64,000 bases of DNA, from assembly GCA_958510825.1 (NCBI GenBank), contig OY294046.1, positions 47,287,794 through 47,351,793 of the forward strand. The letters run 5' to 3'. Positions within the stretch are counted from its first letter, which is position 1. Every line of letters begins with the position of its first letter. This document shows, piece after piece, positions 55,030 to 64,000 of the stretch. The position numbers and the translations under genes were made by a program. The notes under the pieces were generated by a model. It searched no databases. It was not told where the DNA came from and worked only from the letters and a program-made list of their open reading frames with translations. Source of the stretch: Brachypterus glaber. Lineage: Eukaryota > Arthropoda > Insecta > Coleoptera > Kateretidae.

Positions 55030-57240
55030 AGGTCAGCGAGCTTTGTTATAATTAAATTCGTTTTTAGCGCCGAAAAATAAGTACCTAGTCTGGTTTGGAG
55101 TAATTTCGTTTTTTTTGTGGACCTGTATAATTTAAAATAAATTAAATATTTATTTTATTTAAAAATTAAATATTATTCTCGGAATAAAATTCTCAGAATA
55201 AAATTAATCTTTTTTACATTTATTAATGGACATGTTATAATAGAGAGTATTGCAAAGTAATGTATAAACAACTTTATTTGTTACAAGTAACATACACCAT
55301 TTCCTTGACAAAAATAACTTGTTTATTTAATAAATTATAATAAAATCTAGTGTGTTATTTTGAAAATAATATTTTTTAGAAAAATTTCTTGAACACATCC
55401 ATTTTTATTTTCATCGGGACATCTTTTACTCAAGTAAGTGAAGTCCCTCAAAGGTTTTTTGATTCTGTGTATTGTTTATAAAAATTGGAACAGTGGTTCT
55501 CAAGTTACTAAAACTTATTTCTTTCAAATTTATATATTTTTTAAGGGTCAGCTTTCTTGGGAAACTTGAGGGGTATAGAATCAAATGGTGCAATAGTGGA
55601 CATTTGTGAATTTTACACCAGAAGCAAAAAACGATTAAAACCCACTCGGTTGGCAAATTTGTATTGTTTTGTATAATGTGATTTTCTTTGATGTAATATT
55701 TCTTAATTTTAATAAGATTTTGATTAGGTACGTAATAGTTTTTTAATTATGGTTAATAAATTATTATTATTATTATATTATCTTCTTATCTATGTAATAA
55801 AAGGCAAAAACCCGTGTGTGGGTGTCCAGTTTTAAAGACCCACTTCCTTACCCTCCCACTTGGGGAAAAATTATTAAACACACTTTTAGAATAGGTAGAA
55901 ACTTGCTTTGATTGCAGTGAAAACGTAGGATTTTACGAAATTTTAAACAAAACTATAGCACAAAACTCAAAAATTGGTTTTATATTAATAATATAACAGT
56001 TTTTGTTCTGAAAAGAATAGTTTTATAAAAAAAATAAGAAAAACTAAGTTTATTTGTACAAAAGTACCCGAAATAAATACAATAAAACTTCAAAACGTCA
56101 AAAAAATATAGCAAAACTAACCATAGAAAAAGAAATAAACATGAATGAAATTAACATGGCAGCAAGGCTAAAAAAAGCGCAGGGCTACCAAATTTGTATA
56201 GTCTTATAATGAATTAAAAATATTTTATGAATGATTTATGTTGGTATAACTGGTATACATATATAAACTGAAATACTACAGAATCGTCTATCGTAATAAT
56301 ATTACTTATACATAAAAAATGTAAAATTAAGAAAACATGACATAGGTCAAATATCGTCTTATTAAAGATGAATATTTGAAAGTAATAAATGTCAAATTCA
56401 TGTCAATGTTCAAAAACAAAACACAGTTTAAACCAGAAAAAAACTGGCATAATATTATTATTAGTATATTATGATCTTATAAAAAGACTCTTTTTTAAAC
56501 TTTTAAAGATTCGTTCCTTGTCAACAGTTGAAATTTTTCCAAAATATTATATTCAGAGTTATCGATTTTTTTAATTTTGAAAAGTCCACACTGTATATTT
56601 AAAATTCATATTCGACATAAGTAAAGGGCTGTACAATTTTTATACATTTATAAAATAAATACAAAAAATAAGAAATAAGAATATCCAGGTTCGAGAATTC
56701 TATTACCCAAATCCCCTTCTTGAGTTTGTGACTGAGAATGACTGATGCTCCTCGCGAGATTTTCCACTATTTATATTTACATCGGAACTAGCCTAGCTGG
56801 GAGCTAATGTACTGAAATCATCATATTCGTCGTCAACATTTTTCATAATTTTTAGGATTCCATGCCTCAAAAAATCCTAATAAGATCGCTTGATGATTGA
56901 AATTGAAATTTGGCATACAAGTAGATTGCCTTAATGACAAAAATCCATTCAATGCACAAAAAGATTTTTATCGATAAGTCGCTACTAAGTAGTAATTTAG
57001 TATGAAAAATTATTAAACAAAAAGAAAGTCTAAATAAGTAAAACAAAAAAAGCTCAGCAGATCAATTCACATTTGTTGTTTTGTAGTTGGCATACATAAG
57101 TACATTAGTTCAAGTTAGTGAAGAATTGTGAGGATTTGAATTTTGAGGTTATATTTGTACACATTTGCAACTGTCAACAGATAAAATCCCAAAATTCAAA
57201 TTAATTATTTAACGTCAAACAAAAACGATATTTTAATTAG
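55030..57240. other. no supported gene
   Basis: A+T-rich. Frames at 55426-55656 (minus) and 56389-56574 (plus) have no motif. Confidence 0.45.
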
Positions 57241-57294
57241 CAACACAGTTATACCACTGCAAAAATGGTATTCGAAGGAGCTTGAAGGGAAAAA
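57241..57294 (+). CDS. weak candidate exon C, in phase with A-B-D
   Basis: A 54-nt segment after GATATTTTAATTAG and before GTGAGTGATC. With one leading base it reads NTVIPLQKWYSKELEGK and leaves AA. It would join exon B (CC + C = Pro) and exon D (AA + A = Lys) without breaking frame; the other phase checked has a stop. The donor is good and the acceptor is pyrimidine-poor. Phase fit by chance is about one in three, so this is only suggestive. Confidence 0.28.
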
Positions 57295-58578
57295 GTGAGT
57301 GATCTGTAAGTGAGATGACAGTCAATTGCACTTTTGAGCTAAATCAAGAGCTCTTAAATATTTGAAATGCAAATGGAAACCCTATAAAAAGTTCTGATGA
57401 AAACGTCATCATCATGATGTTTTATATGGAAATTTCAAAAACCGAATGAAGACTTATGCTAACTGACGAAGTGCCCTGAAATATTATAAAATCCCGTGTA
57501 GCTTTTAAGTTAAAAGGAATAAGTCCATATGAAACTTTATCAAGAATTTATAAATCAAAAAAAAAATATCTTTCATCAGCACATCTGATGCACACTAAAT
57601 CTGATAAGCATTTTTTTTTCGGATATCTTTTATAGGAAAAATCCAAATTTAAAGACCATCGTCCAAAAGTTATTGTCTTGATATTTTGCAACATGCATCT
57701 AATGTACCAATTATGCTTAGAATCATTCATCCAGTTTTGTTCATCAAATATTTATACGCTCCATTACGATCTTATCGTAATCGTTAGCTTACCTTCTCCA
57801 GACGACACACAGAGTATACTATTGAGTCAAATGTATTTGACTTTTTATTTGTGCTTTACATTTCATCTTCTGACAGGTATTTTAAATTATTTTTCAATAT
57901 TTTGGCCTTAAAAAGAAAGTGCATTGAAGATAAAGTTGTCTAAAGATGCGCAGTCCCAGGGTCGAGTTGTTAAACAATTGAAAGTCTTATGTCTTAAAGC
58001 TGTTTTACATTATGCAAATCTTGTGCATTTTAAGAGCAAGGCAATTTGACCAATGAGATCCTTACATTAAGCGATGCATAAGGTATGTTCTTGCACTTGA
58101 CAGTTGAATCAAACAACAATTGCAATTTGGTTGGGTGAGAGGTGTACATCAGGAAAGTGCAGTCCCAATGAACAAACCTACAGTGTAGAGCAGCATTTAG
58201 GTGCATTTTAGTTATTGCTATCATTTGCTTTTAATAGAGGCGATTATATAGTCATCCTTCTTTGACAGTCACCCACTCAACGAAAAAAGACGGGAGATAT
58301 TAGAAATGTTCGTTCATCATAAATAATTTCTTTTTCGGCAATTTTTAAACTACTAAAACGGTCAAATCGGTAATTTTTTGAACTATAGAAAGAATATGGA
58401 GCTTTATTTTTGAACATTTATAGCGAAATTTTATAATAAAAGGTTATAAACACCAAAAAAAGCGAACCGGGAGGTGCTTTTGTCTGACTTTCGATATATA
58501 CACATAAAATTAATTTATTTTAATAAACTGAATTCAAAATGAATATAATTTCACGTATTGCCAACTAAAATAGTTATT
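57295..58578. other. no supported gene
   Basis: Weak opposing frames at 57548-57911 and 58030-58224; no motif recognised. Confidence 0.4.
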
Positions 58579-58708
58579 TATAATACAAGGGCTAAAAGTC
58601 AAATTTTTCGATTGAGTAAGGTTTTAGTAGCCGAGGGCCGGCCAGTCAGCCGGCCTGAGGGTAATAAACCTACGAAATCAAAATTTAACTTTTCGCCCGT
58701 GTATTATA
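58579..58708. mobile_element. 130-bp hairpin MITE with G+C-rich centre
   Basis: TATAATACAAGGGCTAAAAG is answered by CTTTTCGCCCGTGTATTATA (approximately), with an inner GGGCCGGCC / GCCGGCC pair around AGTCA. The frame at 58558-58752 plus is read through it. Confidence 0.8.
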
Positions 58709-60077
58709 CAATGTTTTCTAGTCGATTGTTACTAATTATAAAAAAATATTAAAATATATTTAATTTTAAACTGAAAAAAATATTTTCTTTTACTGTCTTA
58801 TAACCTATCCAGTTATCCATGACAAATTTCTATCCAATCAAATCGCTAAAAAAAAACAGTTGAATCGTTTCTTTTGCGTGCGGTTTCATTTTCAAATTAG
58901 CTTAGTGTTTTGATTAATTTGTGTTAAAATGTGTTTCTTATGAAAATATTAATACTTCTGAAACCATTATATAAATATTATAAATATAAAACTTGATTTT
59001 ACAATTGAAATTTTGTGTTTATAGTTTATTTTAGCGGATGAATACAGATTAACCGGTTAATCATATATTTTGAGGTTATGTTGTAGAACAAATTTTTATT
59101 TAAATGAAATGATTATAATAATTGTATCTGGTGAAAATGAACATATAGTTCAAGACTAAAGGTGACCAAAAAGTCATATTTCTTTAGGAATATTACAGTA
59201 AAGGTAAAGCATCTTCTTTAAAAAATAACAAGTTTTAGTTAGCTTTTAGCCCGCAAAATATGAACAAAAAACTTTTGGAATCAATCGAATAAAAAATAAA
59301 TTTTATACATATTATACGTGGAAAAAAGTTTTTTACAGAATTAGACATATCGTGTATAAAAAAAACTGCGTTAATGGAAAGGAATGTCATTGTAGGACCA
59401 GGTATATAAAGCCATAAAGGAAAAAGGATATTGAAAAGGTAATAGGTATCTCCCATTTTCCCTTCTAGTTACGGACACATTTTCCGACTATCTATAATGC
59501 AGTCCTGGCGCTCAATGGAAGATTTTCCATAGAAAAAATTTTCATGTTTACAATTTCCAGTTTAAATGGAACATTTCATGTTAATAACGTGATTTTTGAG
59601 TCCAATACAAACCTTTTCTTTTAAATAGTTAATGAAGTTTTAAATTCTATTCACTGGTCTAGACAGTACTCATGCGCATGTACCTTAAGTAAGCAAGCAA
59701 TAATTATTATAATAAACATTTTTTTTTAATCTAAAAAGATAATAACATAATCTCAAAAAAAAAAATGGAAATTATCTTTATTTTTAATTTTAGCTCATAG
59801 TTAAAAAATTGCGTTCGCCATGACCAAAACTACTTTTTACTAGACCTCGACCCTTGTTTCACAAATTAGACCGATCACCATCAAAGACGGTGACCTATGA
59901 CTTTGAGACTCAAACGACCGAGGCGTCGCGAGGGGGTGGTTCAGTCATTCCAAGTAGGTGTACAGTTTCATTCCAAGTACTTAACGAAAATATATTATAA
60001 TGTAAAAAGTTACTTTTTAAAAGTACTTCGACATACTAGTGTACAAAATCCCAAGACTAGATCAACCCTCACTAATA
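58709..60077. other. no supported gene
   Basis: A+T-rich. At 59459 TCTCCCATTTTCCCTTCTAG is a good acceptor-like sequence followed by 51 open codons (LRTHFPTIYNAVLALNG...), but there is no donor and the phase does not fit the exon series. Confidence 0.35.
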
Positions 60078-60752
60078 CAGGGTTCCCACCAATCCTGGAA
60101 AACCTTGAAAACCTGGAAAACGCATGGAATTTAGATTCCCACCTGTAATACCGGGAATTTAACATTTTTTTCTTAAAAACACGTTTTTTGGAATTTTGTA
60201 ATAGCACCTGGAATTTAACTTACAAATATATAATTTGTTTAAGAAAAATTAAATACCCTTAGCACAAAAATTAAAGGATATAAAAAACATCCTAAATTTT
60301 TAGGAAAGCCTATAACTTGGCGAAAAATGGTCGTAGAGCAATGATTAAATAGTATATTACGCACCGAGTACGCAACCTAGTTTTTAGTACAGGAGAGTGT
60401 TTTTTTCTTACGATGCACAGCCGAGTAAACAAAGTACTTTTTTGGTAATTTTTTCAAGTATCCTAAAGAAACTCCGAAACGTTCAAACCAATTTTTTTTT
60501 TATTTCCGAATGATTGAAATTGTCACTTTTGCTAAAAATCAATTAAAGGATCAATTTTTCTTGTTTTTTATTTATTTTTTGAAGATTTTTTTTCGAAAAA
60601 TATTTTATTTTACAAAATTTACAATGCTACGAGGAATAACAATCAATTACCCGAAAAGTTGTTTTTTTTTTCGAAAAAAACAAAAATAATTTTTACCTGG
60701 AAAACCTGGAAAATACCTGGAATTTGAATTTAAATCTTTCGTGGGAACCCTG
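60078..60752. mobile_element. 675-bp TIR element, CAGGGTTCCCAC ends
   Basis: The left CAGGGTTCCCACC is the inverse of the right GTGGGAACCCTG. TAATA lies on both sides (60073-60077 and 60753-60757). CCTGGAAAACCT-type words occur near both ends (60097-60122 and 60697-60722), forming subterminal inverted or direct repeats. No coding capacity; superfamily not assigned. Confidence 0.8.
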
Positions 60753-61169
60753 TAATAACTATTTACTGAGATTTGAAGAAATGTAGTTTTCACAGGGAAT
60801 ATTTTCATATTATGCTAAAGAACACCCCCTGGATTAGATTTACATTGATCGCTGTCAAATGTCAACGAAAAATCCATATTTTCCCGGTCTGTAGCGGGGA
60901 CGTTTCTGTTATTGTAAATTGAAATTCAAAACTGTGTGTATATGCGATTTCCAGTTTTAAATCTTGTTCCGAGAGATCAAATCATACTTATTGACTTTGT
61001 CGTCTTTCATCCACTTTTTTTCGACACTGAATATTCCAGACAGTCCATTTAACATGCATAATCTTTGTATCTTTTTATTTTGAAAGGTTAAATCTTATTT
61101 CAAAATATTATTCAATGATTCTACAAATACAGGGTGTTTTTCCTTTTAAATTGTAAACAGCTCTTTAGG
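60753..61169. other. no supported gene
   Basis: It contains ATACAGGGTGTTTTTCC at 61129, an isolated CAGGGTG-type end whose partner was not found; the SINE3 insertion follows inside this sequence. Confidence 0.4.
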
Positions 61170-61184
61170 AAAAGTAGGTTTTTG

Positions 61185-61348
61185 CAGAGGTCGCGGGTTA
61201 TGCAGATGTCGCGGGTTCGAATCCCGCCTGGGGCATGGATGTGTAGTGGTGTTTTTAAAAATTACTTAATTACTACTTGATTGACTACATATAAATAGGC
61301 TATAACCGACATGGTTGAATGTCAAAGGGTTGGTACAACCTTTTTAAA
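61185..61348 (+). mobile_element. SINE3, short tRNA-derived element, 15-bp duplication
   Basis: AAAAGTAGGTTTTTG occurs at 61170-61184 and 61349-61363, a 15-bp target duplication. The element starts CAGAGGTCGCGGGTT and carries a perfect T-arm/B-box (CGCGGGTTCGAATCCCGC) followed by CTGGGGCA, as in the 3' half of a tRNA. The A-box half is missing, so it is 5'-truncated. No cloverleaf, hence not a tRNA gene. Confidence 0.85.
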
Positions 61349-61504
61349 AAAAGTAGGTTTTTGAGTGATAAATAACTCTAAGTTATTTTAACTTCAGTAC
61401 ATGCATAATGCTCCGCATTCCCCTCGTAGTTACATGTATTTTTATTCCTGGTGAAGTTTTAAGTTATACTTAATTAAATTGTTTCGGGATTCTAATACTA
61501 TGTA

Positions 61505-61732
61505 TTTTGGATACCGCTGTATTTCTATGTATATTGAGGCGCTGAATCCGAATTTTAAGTCAAAACAGCACCTTATCGATTACCTTTCGACATAACCTCA
61601 AAAAAAGTAATTTTCGACTTGAAAATAACGTTTTTCGAGGTTATCTCCAAAACAATTCAAATAAGGTGCAATTTTGACCTCGAATTCAGGTTCAGCGCCT
61701 CAAAATACATAGAAATGCAGTGGTATCCAAAA
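61505..61732. mobile_element. family B foldback, 228 bp
   Basis: TTTTGGATACC, TATTTCTATGTAT, TTGAGGCGCTGAATCCGAAT and ATAACCTCAAAAAA are answered in inverse order to GGTATCCAAAA. Homology to the fragment at 5990-6125 continues to about 61770 (TGACC, GTGTGGCTGTG), so the element almost touches the acceptor of exon D. The opposing frames at 61619-61897 overlap this hairpin and the exon. Confidence 0.8.
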
Positions 61733-61796
61733 GAGTTATTGACCTTTTTTTTGTGTGGCTGTGTAATTTTTAACAAATCTTTCCTTTTAATTACAG

Positions 61797-61893
61797 AGTC
61801 GGAGGTGGTGCAAACGGCATATTCACTCGCCGATTGGATTTCAGCTCGTTCAACGCTCTGCCGAAGAATAAACTCAATTCTTATCAAATTAAG
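61797..61893 (+). CDS. candidate internal exon D of a spliced gene
   Basis: A 97-nt segment with a strong acceptor (CTTTCCTTTTAATTACAG) and a consensus donor AAG|GTAAGC. After one leading base it gives 32 open codons beginning VGGGANGIFTRR, then LDFSSFNALPKNKLN and ending SYQIK, with no bases left over. The leading base plus CC of exon B (or AA of the weak exon C) makes a codon. Phase 0 contains a stop; phase 2 is also open (SEVVQTAYSLADW). Local G+C is clearly higher than in the flanks. I do not recognise the protein. It is the best-looking exon in the window on splice signals; the link to A and B over about 53 kb is inference. Confidence 0.6.
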
Positions 61894-62300
61894 GTAAGCA
61901 CAACTTGAAATTTTCTATATCCTATTGAGGAAATGCTTGAATGAGGGAGTTTTCTCAATCCAGGATAGTAATTATTTTATTAAATCGTGCAATTTTTCTT
62001 TAAGTGAAAAATTTTATTTTTATTTTATTTCGGGCAACTCCCTACAAGTAAGGGTTTTTTAAGAATTATGTTACCGCTCTAGAAGAAAAAGGGTCAGAGG
62101 TCGAGTGACAAAAAGTGACACAGGAGGGAGGGATATTAGGTAAAAATTGAGAGTTGACGTGAAAAAGTTGCTATTGACAAACTGACATTGGCCGTTTTAG
62201 AACCAAGCTACAGAATTACTCTAATTTAAGAAAAATTGTATATCAATACTCTTAATTTTAGAATTTTTATTAATTACCAAAATACAAAAGTAAAAACATA
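61894..62300. other. proposed intron start; no other feature
   Basis: The donor GTAAGCACAAC is followed by A+T-rich sequence. No next exon is seen before the window ends. Confidence 0.4.
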
Positions 62301-62967
62301 CAGGGTGATCAGTAACTGCCATGCCAATTTAAGAGGTGATTCTACATCCAAAAATATGAAAAAAAGTTTCCATAAAGGTTGGTCCGGAAATGAGCCCTGA
62401 GGGAGCTACGGCCCTTTGAAGATGACATATTAAATGGGGAACAAAAAAAAGCATCAATAATATTTTGTTGCTGCAGGGTGATTCTTCATTTAAAACTGAG
62501 CAAAAAAGTATTCTTCACCAAAACACCTTTTTTAATATTAAAGAACTAATAGCCTTTTAAAAAGTAACGTTTTTGGTGGAATAAAATGTTACTTCCTCTT
62601 AATTCCCTTTTTTTAACGGTTGCTCCTACAGTGTTACACTATATGACATTTTTTATGTAGTTTTACTCAAGGGATACATATTTTTTACAAAAAATCTAAA
62701 AAAAGTACACATAAAAAAGTTTGGGGCAAAATGTGTTAAGCCTAATTCATTTTTTCCGTCTAGGGACGCCTCTGGATAAATTCAAAAAAATAAATTAACG
62801 TAAACTTTTTGCCCTTATACATGCAAACGCTTGTCGCTCTAACTTATAGGGTACCAGAGTTATTAATTAAAAACCTTATTTTTATTGCAATTTTAAAGGG
62901 CCTTAGCTCCCTTTTTGGATGCAGAATCACCTCTTAAATTTTGACATGCTAGTTATTGATCACCCTG
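62301..62967. mobile_element. 667-bp TIR element, CAGGGTGATCA ends
   Basis: The left CAGGGTGATCAGTAACTG is mirrored by the right AGTTATTGATCACCCTG. Subterminal AAGAGGTGATTCTACATCC matches inverse GGATGCAGAATCACCTCTT, and GAGGGAGCTACGGCCCTTTG matches AAAGGGCCTTAGCTCCC. TA on each side. The interior shares blocks with 16020-16535. No coding capacity. Confidence 0.85.
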
Positions 62968-63747
62968 TATAAGGATACGTCATTGGGTCATTTATTAAAT
63001 AAAAACTCCCTGTATATGATGAGTTATGCATCCAATCATAATTTATTATTACTAGTAATAAATAAAATGTCAATTTGCTATCTGTGAATCAGAGGCTCTG
63101 GATATACAAAACCAAGTAAACATAGAAACTTGTTTTCATATTTTTCCTTGCGTGTTCTGTTAAAATCTAGATCTAAAAATAGAATTACATTTATAAATAT
63201 TAGATATATTTACTACATATGTATACACAATAAGATATTTACTAGTATACTAAGTAATTGTATAATACGATATTTTATTTTAAGGATGTTCTTTTATTTC
63301 TTATTTGAGTTAATGTAAGCTATTATTCTTAGCTTACTTTGTACAGTAATAATATTAAACTTAGTTATATTAATTAATAAATTCTCGCTGTCAGTCAAAG
63401 ATCAACATAACCTATAAATTTTATTCGTTTCACGAAAACATCTTAACGATGCCTACATAATGTTTAAGAACTTCTTAGACGTAGGTTAAATCTACTCCCT
63501 TATAAAAATTGTAAAAACCCATTTGATGTTAGACCAAAACATATTATAGGTAAGAATTTTTGAAATTTCATAATAATTCAATTCAATTATTGAGGCAAAC
63601 TGGGGGAAACTAAATGTGCTCGAGGGGGTCTGCACAGACGCCTAGATATGGGGTGGGTAGAGGGGGGTATTTAGCCCCCCCAAGAACCTTTATTTGCTAT
63701 ATTTTTTTGTTATTTTGAATAAAAAATTTAAAAATTAAAATAATACC
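62968..63747. other. no supported gene
   Basis: A+T-rich. G-rich words at 63600-63680 (GGGGTGGGTAGAGGGGGG, TAGCCCCCCC) may be the edge of an unrecognised element. Confidence 0.4.
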
Positions 63748-64000
63748 TAAACAAGCCTTGAAGATATGTAATGCTATGCATTCCATTATTCACAGTAAAT
63801 AGTTATTCCATTTCCCAAATAAAAAATAATTTTCAAAAAAAAATAACAAAAAAAATTACATTTTTTTAAAGATCTTTTTTGAAAACGGAAAAATTATTGA
63901 AAAAAAAATTTAAAAAAAAGTACAAAAAAACTGATTTTTTTTTCACTTTTTTTTATTTTTTTTTCTTTTTGCGAAAAACGAAAAAAATAATTCTAAAAAA
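63748..64000 (+). repeat. repeat R4, copy 2, cut by the window end
   Basis: AAACAAGCCTTGAAGATATG, TAATGCTATGCATTCCATTA and CACAGTAAATAGTT, followed by A/T runs with CTTTTTGCGAAAAA, in the same order as 23783-24000. It continues beyond the window. Confidence 0.65.

Overview
This 64 kb window looks like gene-poor nuclear DNA of an arthropod, most probably an insect with a large, repeat-rich genome. By eye it is about 70% A+T. No reading frame exceeds about 127 codons. There are no bacterial operons or ribosome-binding sites, and mobile elements and their relics are everywhere. Beetle-like is a guess from the style of the repeats, not a demonstrated assignment.

No complete gene is visible. Three short segments look like internal exons of one plus-strand gene: 4074-4193, 8633-8686 and 61797-61893. 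Each has an acceptor-like and a strong donor-like boundary, and together they form one phase-compatible reading frame. If real, most of the window is intron, including one of about 53 kb. A weaker 54-nt exon candidate at 57241-57294 fits the same phase. I do not recognise the protein.

Layout: 0-9 kb holds a SINE tail, small TIR elements, exons A and B, a mini-element with a hammerhead-ribozyme-like core, and a 1.18 kb palindromic element. 9-16 kb holds a repeat with a 425-bp insertion (its empty sister copy lies at 14 kb), a SINE, tandem arrays and a composite repeat. 16-28 kb has hairpin MITEs, an (AT)n run and a second hammerhead-like element. 28-35 kb has a SINE with target-site duplication, a 791-bp tandem duplication and tandem arrays. 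34-40 kb has LINE reverse-transcriptase relics, hairpins and a 1.13 kb foldback. 43-49 kb has two adjacent foldbacks, one carrying a nested hAT-like MITE, a second copy of that MITE, and a SINE. 49-53 kb has a TIR element with an internal duplication and a 1.57 kb hAT-like element. 54-64 kb has further tandem, hairpin and TIR elements, a SINE with a 15-bp duplication, exon D, and a repeat running off the right end.

The common theme is non-autonomous DNA elements. Many begin CAGGGTG or similar, are flanked by TA and are palindromic over most of their length. I see no transposase gene in the window, so they would depend on enzymes supplied elsewhere. All identifications are from reading the sequence; no database search was run.
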